In this document: positions 1 through 8,753 of the stretch, in pieces | Numbering within the stretch: the stretch's first letter is position 1 | Layout of the letters: each line of letters opens with the position of its first letter | Source: Xenophilus sp. Marseille-Q4582 | GTDB lineage: Bacteria; Pseudomonadota; Gammaproteobacteria; Burkholderiales; Burkholderiaceae_C | Length of the DNA stretch: 64,000 nucleotides | NCBI RefSeq assembly: GCF_916700565.1 | Contig: NZ_CAKAKO010000006.1 | Span: 186,001-250,000 of the forward strand | Reading direction: 5' to 3' | Made by a program: the position numbers and the translations under genes | Notes under the pieces: model-generated | What the model was told of the DNA's origin: nothing | Databases searched by the model: none | Seen by the model: the letters and a program-made list of their open reading frames with translations, nothing else

Positions 1-1629
1 AGCGATTCGCTCACGATCTTCTCAATCGCGGCGGTGGCCTGGCCGGATGAGTAGCCCGGCGCTGGCCCGCCGCTGATGTCCGCCGAGGGGAAGCCGTTGT
101 AATGCATCACCCGGTCGGGGCCGGAACTGCGCTCGATGGTCGCGAACGCGCTCAGCGGGATCATGTCGCCCGCTGCATTGCGCACCTTGAGCATGCCTAT
201 GTCCTCAGCCTGCATGCGGAACTGCGCATCGGCTTGGGCCATTACCCGGTAGGTGCGACCGAAGCGGTTGAAGTCGTTGACGTAGAGCGAGCCAAGGTTG
301 ACCTGCAGGGTGTCGAACACCTCGGTCAGCGACACGCCCTGCGACTTGGCCTTCACCCGGTCGATGTCCACCTGCAACTGCGGCGCATTGGTCTGGAAGC
401 TGGCGAGCATGTTCGCCAGCTCGGGCGCCTGCATGGCCTTGCCCATGATCTGGCCCTGTGCTTGTGCAAGCGCCTCGGGACCCAGGCCCGCCCGGTCCTC
501 GATCTGCAGCTTAAAGCCGCCCATAGAACCCAGGCCCGGCACCGGCGGCGGCGGGAAGATGCCGACGAAGCCGTCCGGGATCTGGCTGAACTTGCCCATG
601 AGCTTGCCCTGGATGGCGAAGGCCGACAGCGACGGGTCCTTGCGCTCATCGAAGGGCTTGAGCATGGCGAACATCAGCGCGGTGTTCGGCTGGTTCACCG
701 GTCCATTGACCGACAGGCCCGGGAAGGCCACCACGCTCTCGACGCCCGGCTCAGCCAGTGCGATCTTGGTCATCTCCTTGACGACCGCCTCGGTGCGATC
801 CAGCGAGGCGCCGGTCGGAAGCTGGGCGATGCCCACGAGGTAGTACTTGTCCTGGGCGGGCACGAAGCCCGCAGGCACCTTGTGGAAGCCCAGCCAGGTC
901 AGGCCCAGGAAGCCGACGTAGAGCAGCAGCACGATGGCGCTGCCGCGCACCGCGCGGCGCACGCCCCCGACGTAGGAATTCGAGGCGCGGTCGAAGAAGC
1001 GGTTGAAGCGGCGGAAGAAGCCGCCGAACACGCCGTCGATGATGCGCGTGACGCGATCGGGCTTGGCCGCGCCGTGGTGCGGCTTGAGCAGGATGGCGGC
1101 CAGCGCTGGCGACAGCGTAAGCGAGTTGATCGCCGACAGGATGGTCGAGAACGCGATGGTTAGCGCGAACTGGCGATAGAACTCGCCCTGCAGCCCCGAC
1201 AGGAACGCCGAGGGGATGAAGACCGCTGCCAGCACCGAGGTGATGGCCAGGATCGGGCCAGTCACTTCATCCATCGCCTTGCGCGCCGCGTCCTTGGGTG
1301 ATTCGCCCAGCGCTATGTGGCGCTCCACGTTCTCCACCACCACGATGGCGTCATCCACCACGATGCCGATGGACAGCACCAGTCCGAACAGCGACAGTGT
1401 GTTCAGCGAGAAACCGAACATGTGCATCACCGCGAACGTGCCGACCAGCGAGACCGGCACGGCGATCAGCGGGATGATCGACGCGCGCCAGGATTGCAGG
1501 AACAGCACCACCACGATCACCACCAGGAAGATGGCCTCCAGCAGCGTGACGGCGACGGACTGGAGCGAGGCGCGCACGAAGACCGTGGGGTCGTAGGCGA
1601 TCCTATACTCAATGCCGTCGGGGAACTTA
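1..1629 (-). pseudogene. RND multidrug efflux permease, 3' part (split by IS630-family element)
   Basis: Read on the minus strand from 1629, this stretch encodes the middle and C-terminal part of an HAE1-type RND permease (AcrB/MexF/BpeF type). It includes the segment FPDGIEYRIAYDPTVFV, the conserved membrane motif GIVVDDAIVVVENVERH with the paired Asp residues of the proton relay, and the second periplasmic loop. The gene runs off the left edge. It continues the reading frame of 2744-3695 exactly once the insertion sequence and one TA copy are removed. Without a start codon of its own it is probably not expressed as a working pump. Its intact partner, the adaptor at 3692-4930, is upstream. 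Confidence 0.9.
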
Positions 1630-2743
1630 TTGATTCGGCCCTTGTGCACTTGAATTTATCTGCACCGCCCCCAACTCGGATTCATGCAAGCAACTGACAT
1701 GAGATCGTTGAGCCACGAAGCGCGGCATGAGCGCCGGGTTCAGGTCATCCGGCTACGCAAGGCCGGCAACACCTACGACAAGATCGCCGCGCTCACCGGC
1801 CTGAGTCGCACAGGCGTCTTCAACATCTGCAAACGCCATGAGGCGCTCGGTGCCAAGGCGCTGCACGACGCCATTGGCGGGCGCAAGCTCGGCGAAAACC
1901 GCTTGCTCGACCCCGCCCAGGAGGCCCTGGTGCGCAAGCTCATCGCCGACAAGACGCCCGATCAGCTCAAGATGCCCTACGCGCTGTGGACCCGCGCCGC
2001 TGTGGCCCAACTCATCGAACAGCGCTTTGGGCTGCGACTGCAAGTGCGCACCATGGGCAAGTACCTGGCGCGCTGGGGCTTCACGCCGCAAAAGCCGATG
2101 AAGAAGGCCTACGAGCAGTCACCGGCGGCGGTCAAGAAGTGGCTCGACGAGGACTACCCCGCCATTGCCGCGCGGGCCAAGGCCGAGGGAGCCGAAATTC
2201 ACTGGGGCGACGAGAGTGGACTGCGCAGCGACGATGTACGCGGCCGTGGTTTTGCGCCCAAGGGCCAGACGCCGGTGGTGCGGGTCAACAACAAGCGCCA
2301 CAACCTGTCGGTCATCTCCACCGTGACCAACAAAGGGCAGATGCGCTGGCGCATCTTTGACGGGGCGCTCAACACCACAATCCTGATCGACTTCCTGCGC
2401 CGGCTGATCAAGGGACAGACCAAGAAGGTGTTCCTGATCCTGGACAACCTGCGGGTGCATCATGCCAAACCGGTCAAGGCCTGGCTGGCCGAGCATGCCG
2501 ATGCCATCGAGGTGTTCTACCTACCGAGCTATAGCCCGGAGTTGAACCCGGATGAGATGGCCAATGCGGATATCAAGCAGGCGGTCACGAAGCTGGCACC
2601 GGCGCGAACGAAGCTGCAACTGGCCAAAGCCACAGCCAAGCACCTTCGCAGCGTGCAACGCCAGCCCGAGCGCATCCGCAAGTACTTCGAGCACGCCACG
2701 GTACGCTATGCGGCTTGAGTCAAGTTCATTGAGGCCGGATCAA
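1630..2743 (+). mobile_element. IS630-family insertion sequence
   Basis: The element is 1114 bp long. Its ends are imperfect inverted repeats: TTGATTCGGCCCTTGTGCAC at the left and TTGATCCGGCCTCAATGAAC, read inward, at the right. It is flanked by TA at 1628-1629 and 2744-2745, the target duplication expected of IS630/Tc1-mariner elements. It carries a single transposase gene. Removing the element and one TA restores the host RND reading frame (…RLQA-KFPDGIEY…), so the insertion appears recent and precise. Confidence 0.93.
1684..2718 (+). CDS. IS630-family transposase
   Basis: This 344-residue DDE transposase has an N-terminal winged-helix/HTH region (about residues 10-130, with 'YDKIAALTGLSRTGVFNICK' as the first HTH). 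A catalytic domain follows with the triad visible as D176 (WGDESGL), D254 (LILDNLRVHH) and E291 (PELNPDE). The spacing fits IS630. It is the only gene of its element. The first ATG is at 1684 and another in frame is at 1699; neither has a convincing ribosome binding site, so the exact start is open. The gene is full length with no visible frameshift, so the element may still be active. Confidence 0.93.
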   Translation: MQATDMRSLSHEARHERRVQVIRLRKAGNTYDKIAALTGLSRTGVFNICKRHEALGAKALHDAIGGRKLGENRLLDPAQEALVRKLIADKTPDQLKMPYALWTRAAVAQLIEQRFGLRLQVRTMGKYLARWGFTPQKPMKKAYEQSPAAVKKWLDEDYPAIAARAKAEGAEIHWGDESGLRSDDVRGRGFAPKGQTPVVRVNNKRHNLSVISTVTNKGQMRWRIFDGALNTTILIDFLRRLIKGQTKKVFLILDNLRVHHAKPVKAWLAEHADAIEVFYLPSYSPELNPDEMANADIKQAVTKLAPARTKLQLAKATAKHLRSVQRQPERIRKYFEHATVRYAA

Positions 2744-3695
2744 TAGCTTGAAGTCGGTCCATTGCCGCGCGCACCGCGCTAGACACATCCAGCGCGTTCG
2801 CGCCCGGGCTCTGGATGATCTGTATCCCCACCGCCGGCTCGCCATTGAGCAGGCTGCGCAAAGAGTAGGAATCGGCCCCCATCGAGATGCGGGCGACATC
2901 CCGCAGGCGAGTTACCTGGCCGTCGGCGCCCGTCTTCACGACGATCTCGCCGAATTGCTCCTCGCTCGACAGTCGGCCCAGAGTGTTGACCGTGACCTGG
3001 AACGCCGCCGAGGCATCCGGCTGCTGACCAACCGAACCAGCGGCAACCTGTATGTTCTGCTCGCGGATGGCGGCAACCACGTCGCTCGCGATCAGCCCAC
3101 GAGCAGCGACCTTGGCGGGTTCGAGCCAGACCCGCATCGAATACTCCCCGGCGCCCCAGACTAGGACATCGCCGACGCCTGGCGTACGAGCCAGCTCATC
3201 CTTCACATGAAGTGTGGCGTAGTTGGAGACGTACAGCGGATCATATCGACCTCCAGGCGAAAGCAAATGCACCACCATGAGAACGTCCGGCGACGTTTTC
3301 TCGGTGACAACACCGATGCGCTGAACTTCAGGCGGTAGGCGCGGCAACGCCCGCGAGACCCGGTTTTGCACCTGGATCTGCGCAATGTCGGCGTTGATAT
3401 GCTGCTCGAAGGAGACGGTGAGCACCATTTTCCCGTCGGTGGACATCTGAGACTGCATGTACATCATGCCTTCTACGCCGTTGATCGCCTGCTCCAGCGG
3501 TGATGCCACGGTATCGGCGATCACTTGCGGGTTGGCACCGGGATAGCTAGCGGTGACCTGCACCGTGGGAGGCGTGACCTGCGGGTATTCGCTCAGCGGC
3601 AGCTGGAAGTAGCTGATCGCGCCCGCGATCAGCATCAGCACCGACAGGACGATGGCGAAGATGGGCCGGTTGATGAAGAAGCGGGGGAAATTCAT
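2744..3695 (-). pseudogene. RND multidrug efflux permease, 5' part (split by IS630-family element)
   Basis: The ATG at 3693-3695 overlaps the stop of the upstream adaptor gene as ATGA, so the two form a coupled operon. About 317 residues remain: TM1 (NRPIFAIVLSVLMLIAGAIS), the PTVQVTASYPGAN motif and much of the first periplasmic porter domain (PN1, PN2 and part of the docking region). The frame then enters the IS630-family element after …MDRLQA and ends with a few foreign residues. This is the hallmark start of HAE1 proteins such as MexF, BpeF and TtgB. The product is truncated before the second transmembrane segment and cannot form a transport pathway. See 1-1629 for the rest. Confidence 0.92.
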
Positions 3696-4930
3696 TTGCG
3701 GGCCTCCGCCGAGCCGGCCGCGCCGTCAGCCTTGGCGGGGTCCGCGCCGGCGGCCGGTGCCGCGGGCGGCTGCATGGGCACCATGCGCGGCGTGACCGCC
3801 ATGCCGGGGCGCACGAGGCCCTTGATGATGATCTTCTCACCGGCCTGCAGGCTGCCGTTGATGACGCGCAGCCCGTCCACCACCGGCCCCAGTTCGATGG
3901 GCCGGTACTGGGCCTGGTTGTTCTCGCCCACGACCAGCACGTAGTTGCGCCCTTGGTCGGTGCCCACGGCCTGATCGTCGATCAGGACGGCCTCGCGCGC
4001 CGCGCCGGTGGACAGCTTGACCCGGGCGAACATGCCGGGTGCCATGCGCCCATCCGGGTTGGGCACAACGGCGCGCGCGCGGATCGTGCCGGTGCTTCGG
4101 TCAATGGTGTTGCCCACGAAGTCGAGCGCGCCCCTGTGCGGGAAACCCTTGTCCGTGGTCAGCCCGACCTGCACGGGCAGCGAGGCCTTGCCGCCGGCGC
4201 CCGCAGCGGGCCGCGAGCGGCTGACGACGTTGAGATAGGTGGCCTCATCAATGTCGAAGTACACGTGCAACGGGTCGATGGATACGATCGTGGTCAGCAG
4301 CGTGGCCGCGCCGGCGCCGCCACCGCTGACCAAGTTGCCCTCGGTCACGAGCACGCGGTCGACGCGCCCGGCGATGGGCGCAGTGACGCGGGCGTAGGAC
4401 AGGTCCAGCTGAGCCGCAGCAACGGCGGCCTTAGCCGCCTGCACCTGAGCCTGGCGCGCGTTGCGTGCGGAGGCGGCATCGTCATAGGTCTTGCGCGCGA
4501 CGGCGCCGGTCGCCACCAGGCGCTCGGCGCGGTCAAAGTCGGCCTGGGCCTGGCTGGCCAGCACCTCGGCCTGACGCAGTTGCGCCACGGCCGTGTCGAG
4601 CGCAACCTGGAACGGCCTCGGGTCGATCTGGAACAGCAGTTGGCCCTTGCGCACGAGGCTACCTTCGGGAACGCTCACCGCATCGACGGCGCCGCCGACC
4701 CGCGAGCGCAGCTCGACGGTCTTGGGCGCGGCCAGGAAGCCGGTGTACTCGGCCGATGGCGCGACCGTGCGGGTGATGACCTCGGCCACGGGCACCTGCG
4801 GCGCCATCGGCGCGCCCGCCGGGGGCGCCGCGGCCTTGCCCTCGTCCTTGGCGTCGCGGGCGGCAATCGCTATGCCCCCGACGGCTGCGATGACGCCTGC
4901 CACCACAACGATTCTGATTTTTTTACGCAT
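3692..4930 (-). CDS. RND efflux periplasmic adaptor (membrane fusion protein)
   Basis: This is a 412-residue adaptor of the AcrA/MexE type, linking an inner-membrane RND pump to an outer-membrane channel. An N-terminal membrane anchor or signal (KKIRIVVVAGVIAAVGGIAIA) is followed by a lipoyl half-motif (VELRSRVGGAVDAVSVPEGSLVRKGQ), a coiled-coil hairpin (about residues 100-170), the second lipoyl half (SYARVTAPIAGRVDRVLVTE) and beta-barrel domains. A Pro/Ala-rich C-terminal tail ends the protein. It looks intact, but its permease is disrupted by an insertion sequence, so the pump is probably dead unless the adaptor is shared. No outer-membrane factor is seen beside it; one could lie beyond the left edge. 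A possible MerR-type promoter lies upstream at 4997-5027. Confidence 0.92.
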   Translation of the reverse strand: MRKKIRIVVVAGVIAAVGGIAIAARDAKDEGKAAAPPAGAPMAPQVPVAEVITRTVAPSAEYTGFLAAPKTVELRSRVGGAVDAVSVPEGSLVRKGQLLFQIDPRPFQVALDTAVAQLRQAEVLASQAQADFDRAERLVATGAVARKTYDDAASARNARQAQVQAAKAAVAAAQLDLSYARVTAPIAGRVDRVLVTEGNLVSGGGAGAATLLTTIVSIDPLHVYFDIDEATYLNVVSRSRPAAGAGGKASLPVQVGLTTDKGFPHRGALDFVGNTIDRSTGTIRARAVVPNPDGRMAPGMFARVKLSTGAAREAVLIDDQAVGTDQGRNYVLVVGENNQAQYRPIELGPVVDGLRVINGSLQAGEKIIIKGLVRPGMAVTPRMVPMQPPAAPAAGADPAKADGAAGSAEARK

Positions 4931-4996
4931 GGAAGTGCCCCTTTCTTGGATGCAGGACTCCGGCCCTTCCGAAGCGCTCTGCAGAAATTTGTGTGG

Positions 4997-5027
4997 AGGC
5001 TAGGCGTTACAACGAAGGCAAGGTCAA
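4997..5027 (-). promoter_or_regulatory. Possible MerR-type promoter of the RND adaptor
   Basis: On the minus strand a -35 element TTGACC (5022-5027) is separated by 19 bp from TAGCCT (4997-5002). The long spacer and the left half-site ACCTTGCC are like CueR/HmrR-type promoters, but the right half-site is not a good inverted copy. It sits 67 bp ahead of the adaptor start. The regulator is unknown. Confidence 0.35.
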
Positions 5028-5041
5028 GCCCTCTTGTTGCC

Positions 5042-7786
5042 TCAGCGGGCAGACGGCACGGGCAAGGTGGTGGGACGCCCGGCGTCGTCGCCGTGGTTGG
5101 CCTCCGGCGCGCCCTTGAAGCGCAGCAGGCGCAGTGCGTTCAGCGTGACCAGGGCCGTGGCGCCGGTGTCGGCCAGCACGGCAACCCACAAGCCGGTGAT
5201 ACCCAACACGGTGGTGACCAGGAACAAGCCCTTGAGGCCAATGGCGAATACGACGTTTTGGTGGATGTTGGCCATCGTCGCCCGCGACAGGGCCACCAGG
5301 TGGGCCACGTCCGTGACGCGGCTCTTGAGCAGCGCGGCATCGGCGGTTTCCAGCGCCACGTCCGTGCCGCCGCCCATGGCGATACCCACGTCGGCGGTCG
5401 CCAAGGCCGGCGCGTCGTTGATGCCGTCGCCGACCATCGCCACCTTGGCATCACGCTTCATCTCGTTGACCAAGCGCAGCTTGTCCTGCGGCAGCAGCTC
5501 GGCCTCCCACTCGATGCCCAGCTTGCCGGCGATCGCCTGCGCGGTGCGGCGGTTGTCGCCGGTCAGCATGACCGAGCGCACGCCCATGGCGTTGAGCTGG
5601 GCCACGCCTTCGCGCGCGTCGCGGCGGGGCTCGTCGCGCAGGGCCAGCAGGCCCAGAACGTTCTTGCTGGCTTCGTCGAACAGGACCACCACGGTCTTGC
5701 CGCCATCCTCCAGCTTGTCGATTTCCCTGCGGTGCGCGGCTGTCAGCGTGGCCGTCTGTTCCGCATGGGCGGGCGATCCGACAGCGAGCGCACTGCCGTT
5801 CACGGTGGCGCGCACCGCCTTGCCGGCAATGGCCGATGCGCCCGTGGCCTGGGGAATCGCCACGTCCAGGCTCTTGGCATGGGCGACAATGGCCTTCGCC
5901 AAGGGATGGTTTGAGCCGGACTCGACAGCGGCGGCAAGCGCAAGGACCTGTTGATGCTTGAACAGCCCGAAGGGCAGGACCTCGGTGATGCGCGGCTTGC
6001 CCTCGGTCAGCGTGCCAGTCTTGTCGAAGGCAATTGCGCGCACGCGGCCGATGGTTTCCAACGCGTTGCCACCCTTGATCAGCAGGCCCCGTCGTGTGGC
6101 CACCGCAAGGCCCGAGGCGATGGCCGCCGGTGTGGAGAGCACCAGCGCACATGGGCAGGCAATCAACAGCAGTGCGAGGCCGCGGTACAGCCAGGTACCC
6201 CAGTCGCCACCCATGGCAAGTGGCGGAACCACCACGATCAACGCCGCGATGGCCATGACGGCAGGGGTGTAGTAGCGGCTGAACTTTTCGATGAAGCGAG
6301 CCGTGGGCGCCTTGGAGGACTGCGCCTGCTCCACCAGTTGGATGATGCGAGAAATGGTGTTGTCCGATGCCGTCTTCTCGACTTGTACTTCGAGCACGCC
6401 ATCGACGTTGATGGAGCCGGCGAACACGTCGGCACCGATAGCCTTTTGACGCGGTACGGACTCGCCGGTGATAGGCGACTCGTCCAGGCTGCTTTCACCG
6501 CGGAGGATCTTGCCGTCCGCAGGCACCCGGTCACCAGGGCGCACCAGCACGCGGTCGCTCACGCGCAGGGAAGCGGCGGGCACTTCGCGCTGCCCGCCCG
6601 CGGCATCGAGCAGTACCGCCGTCTTAGGCACCAGGGAGGCCAGCGCCTTGATGCCGGCGCGCGCGCGGCCGGCGGCCACGCTTTCCAGCAGCTCGCCGAT
6701 CGCGAACAGGAACACCACGGCAGCAGCTTCCTCGGCCTCGCCTATCACGAGCGCGCCCAGCGAGGCGACGACCATCAGCGTTTCGATAGAGAACGGCGAG
6801 CCTGACACAGCCAGCGCGAAGGCTTTGCGAGCGAACGGCAGCACGCCCGCGATCACCGCAGCGGCGAAGATCCATTCAGCGTAGCCAGGAACGAACTGCG
6901 CGATCGCGTAGGCCGAGCCCATCAGGCCGCCCAGGCCCAGCACGTGCCTGCCTTTCTTCGTCTGCCACCAGCGCTGATGGCGCGCCGTCGATGCTGCTGC
7001 TGGGGCCGCGGGTGCTGAGCCATCATGGCGGCGCACGTCGGAGACGCCGAAGCCCAGGCTCTTGATGGTCTTCTCGATGTGGCCGAGCTGCGTGGGGCCG
7101 CCAGACGCGAGCGTCAATTCCAGCGTTTCTGCGGTGAAGTTGATGCGGGCATCGGACACGCCATCCATGCGAGCGAGGGCCGTTTCGATCTTGCCGACGC
7201 AACTGGCGCAGTCCATGCCCTCGACGCGCATGGACACGTTGGGGGGCGTGCTGGGTGCTCCACGGGAGGCAGAGGCCGGCGCATGGTCATGCCCACTGCA
7301 GGCCCCGTGATCGTGACCGTGGTCATGGGCATGGCCGTGACCATGGGCATGCCCATGGTCATGGGCATGGCCGTGACCATGGGCATGCCCATGGTCATCA
7401 CCGCACGCTTTGCCGTGCGAATGATCGTGCCCGTGGTCGTGGGCATGCCCATGGTCATGGTGGCCGCCGCAGCCGGCGTGGTCATGCGCGTGGGCCGCAT
7501 GGCGCGGTGCAGGTGCTGCGGACATTTCGGACGCGGGCAGTGCCTGCACGTCGAAGCCCAGGGACCGGATTTTCTTGGCAATGTCGCGTGCAGTATTTCG
7601 GCTACTTGTGCTGCGCGTCAACGTCAGCGTCTCATTTGTAAAATTAACCTGTACATTTGATACGCCATCAATTCGACCAAGCGCTGTTTCAATCTTGCCG
7701 ACGCAACTGGCGCAATCCATACCTTCGACCCGAAAGCCCAGTTGTTCGTCCTGCGCTCCTGTGCCGTCCTTTGTTTCCAAAGACAT
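5042..7786 (-). CDS. zntA: Zn/Cd/Pb-translocating P1B-type ATPase with two HMA domains
   Basis: The protein is 914 residues from the ATG at 7786, chosen because AGGAGA precedes it; an open frame extends further upstream but reaches into the promoter. It exports Zn2+, Cd2+ or Pb2+ across the inner membrane using ATP. Two metal-binding domains each carry GMDCASC (about residues 22 and 190). Between them is a His/Asp/Gly-rich linker of about 70 residues. The core has CPCAL (about 542) in the transport helix, the phosphorylation site DKTGTLT (about 587) and GDGINDAP (about 784). Two Asp-containing HMA motifs and CPC favour the P1B-2 (Zn/Cd/Pb) class over copper. An ArsR-type operator lies 66 bp upstream, consistent with derepression by zinc. 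Confidence 0.93.
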   Translation of the reverse strand: MSLETKDGTGAQDEQLGFRVEGMDCASCVGKIETALGRIDGVSNVQVNFTNETLTLTRSTSSRNTARDIAKKIRSLGFDVQALPASEMSAAPAPRHAAHAHDHAGCGGHHDHGHAHDHGHDHSHGKACGDDHGHAHGHGHAHDHGHAHGHGHAHDHGHDHGACSGHDHAPASASRGAPSTPPNVSMRVEGMDCASCVGKIETALARMDGVSDARINFTAETLELTLASGGPTQLGHIEKTIKSLGFGVSDVRRHDGSAPAAPAAASTARHQRWWQTKKGRHVLGLGGLMGSAYAIAQFVPGYAEWIFAAAVIAGVLPFARKAFALAVSGSPFSIETLMVVASLGALVIGEAEEAAAVVFLFAIGELLESVAAGRARAGIKALASLVPKTAVLLDAAGGQREVPAASLRVSDRVLVRPGDRVPADGKILRGESSLDESPITGESVPRQKAIGADVFAGSINVDGVLEVQVEKTASDNTISRIIQLVEQAQSSKAPTARFIEKFSRYYTPAVMAIAALIVVVPPLAMGGDWGTWLYRGLALLLIACPCALVLSTPAAIASGLAVATRRGLLIKGGNALETIGRVRAIAFDKTGTLTEGKPRITEVLPFGLFKHQQVLALAAAVESGSNHPLAKAIVAHAKSLDVAIPQATGASAIAGKAVRATVNGSALAVGSPAHAEQTATLTAAHRREIDKLEDGGKTVVVLFDEASKNVLGLLALRDEPRRDAREGVAQLNAMGVRSVMLTGDNRRTAQAIAGKLGIEWEAELLPQDKLRLVNEMKRDAKVAMVGDGINDAPALATADVGIAMGGGTDVALETADAALLKSRVTDVAHLVALSRATMANIHQNVVFAIGLKGLFLVTTVLGITGLWVAVLADTGATALVTLNALRLLRFKGAPEANHGDDAGRPTTLPVPSAR
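7321..7392 (-). repeat. Perfect 36-bp tandem duplication in the His-rich linker of zntA
   Basis: Positions 7321-7356 and 7357-7392 are identical, and a third copy begins at 7393 before diverging. Each unit adds 12 residues of alternating His with Gly, Ala or Asp to the cytoplasmic linker between the two HMA domains. The flanking sequence holds looser copies of the same pattern, as expected of a repeat that grows and shrinks by slippage or unequal exchange. Confidence 0.9.
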
Positions 7787-7851
7787 ATCAATCTCCTGGT
7801 TCTCTGAGTAATCGCCGTGGCAGGACGCACAAATCAGCGATCGGAATGTTA

Positions 7852-7879
7852 TACAAACAAATGAACACTTGTTTGTATG
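7852..7879 (-). promoter_or_regulatory. ArsR/SmtB-type operator upstream of zntA
   Basis: A perfect inverted repeat ATACAAACAA - 8 bp - TTGTTTGTAT spans 28 bp and encloses the core ATGAACAC. The core resembles those at 8597, 10245, 13511 and 28164. Two ArsR proteins with zinc-sensor residues are encoded in the island, so regulation by one of them is the simplest reading. Confidence 0.6.
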
Positions 7880-7887
7880 TTTATTCA

Positions 7888-7911
7888 AAAAAAAGAAAGA
7901 ATCTCTTTCTG
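7888..7911 (-). terminator. Weak AT-rich terminator after the DUF4148-like gene
   Basis: On the minus strand AGAAAGA and TCTTTCT (7895-7901 and 7905-7911) pair around a 3-nt loop, and a run of eight T follows. The stem is AT-rich, so the strength is doubtful. It lies between the stop of the upstream gene (7953) and the zntA operator. Confidence 0.4.
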
Positions 7912-7952
7912 GCTGAACCATCCGACCGCTGCTTTATGCTGCTGCCATTAAG

Positions 7953-8522
7953 TCATTTTTTGTTGCGCAGCATCTGGTAGGTTTCAAATGCGGTGCGGTA
8001 GGCATCACTATAGGTATCAGGCGTCTGCTCACCAGCCCAGAATCCAGCCATTCCCGCAACCTGCCAATCTGCCAAATCACTCTTTACTTGAGCACGAGTC
8101 AATGCCACCGGAGCCTTGTAAGCCGCACCCAGCTTGAGCTGGAGGTAGCTCTCGTAGGCTTGTTGGTAGGCTTGGGTGTGCGAAGCGGTGGTGATTCCGC
8201 GCGAGGTGAGCGCGTGCATGCCGGAGATTTTCCACAGTTCCAAATCAGCCATCACTTCAGCACGAGTCTTTCCTGCTGAGGGCGCCTGATACATATCACC
8301 TTGGGTCAATTGCAAGTAGCGCTGAAAGGCAGCCTGGTATTGAGGGCTGGACGTATCCGGGCCGCTTTCGCCGCGAGACAACGCTTCCAGCCCAGATTGC
8401 CTCCAAGCAGTCAGATTTTCTTGGACCTGTTGCCGTGTCATATCTGCGGCGAACGGTTGAGCGTTTGCTCCAGCAGCAAAAAGTGCGGAAAGCAGAACAG
8501 CAAAGCGAATTTTCTTGGACAT
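7953..8522 (-). CDS. Periplasmic protein with three DUF4148-like repeats
   Basis: The 189-residue product starts at the ATG at 8522, preceded by AAGGAG. A signal peptide (about residues 1-22, ending …AAGANAQ) directs it to the periplasm. The mature part is three tandem repeats of about 52 residues. Each begins TR.[QE]V..[ND]L..W and continues through [AS]G[ML] to a second helix, ..[AY]...[YF]..Y.QL. The 'R..V..DL..W..AG' signature is that of DUF4148, usually found once in short periplasmic proteins of Burkholderiales; function is unknown. It lies between zntA and the arsR/CDF pair and has its own ArsR-type operator upstream. This suggests a role in periplasmic zinc or cadmium handling, which is inference only. 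No Cys or His cluster is visible. Confidence 0.8.
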   Translation of the reverse strand: MSKKIRFAVLLSALFAAGANAQPFAADMTRQQVQENLTAWRQSGLEALSRGESGPDTSSPQYQAAFQRYLQLTQGDMYQAPSAGKTRAEVMADLELWKISGMHALTSRGITTASHTQAYQQAYESYLQLKLGAAYKAPVALTRAQVKSDLADWQVAGMAGFWAGEQTPDTYSDAYRTAFETYQMLRNKK

Positions 8523-8596
8523 GGTCAATACTCCTTGACGTTAAAAATAATGGCGTGGTCCTTACGCCTTTCGGATACCCCGTAGACAAATAATAA

Positions 8597-8625
8597 CACA
8601 CATGAAGATATGTTCAAGTGTTTAT
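8597..8625 (-). promoter_or_regulatory. ArsR/SmtB-type operator upstream of the DUF4148-like gene
   Basis: The core ACATGAAGATATGTTCAAGTGT contains the dyad TGAA - 6 bp - TTCA and lies about 75 bp ahead of the start codon in an AT-rich promoter region. It resembles the sites upstream of zntA, the CDF gene and the czc-like operon. Confidence 0.55.
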
Positions 8626-8700
8626 TTTTAGAGTGCTTTTTGCTTGTGGGGTCTTCTAGGCATTCAGCAAGGCGCGCCGGTGTCTCTCTAGATTGATAGC

Positions 8701-8731
8701 CAAAAAAAGCCTACCCCTTGAAGGAGTAGGC
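8701..8731 (-). terminator. Rho-independent terminator of the CDF-arsR operon
   Basis: On the minus strand a hairpin (8709-8731) pairs GCCTAC with GTAGGC and continues after one mismatch through CCT/AGG with a 3-nt loop. Seven T follow at 8702-8708. It lies 23 bp downstream of the arsR stop codon, the expected place. Confidence 0.85.
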
Positions 8732-8753
8732 CGGCGCGCACTCACATGTTCAG

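Noticed and set aside
3953-5914. 653-codon frame on the plus strand opposite the adaptor and zntA
   Set aside because: It spans two real minus-strand genes and their intergenic region and has shadow composition.
7025-7660. Long antisense frames over the His-rich part of zntA
   Set aside because: They are Met/Gly/Val- or His-rich shadows of the repeated linker codons, with no domain and no ribosome binding site.
7787-7921. N-terminal extension of zntA by 45 codons
   Set aside because: It covers the operator and promoter. The ATG at 7786 has a good AGGAGA.
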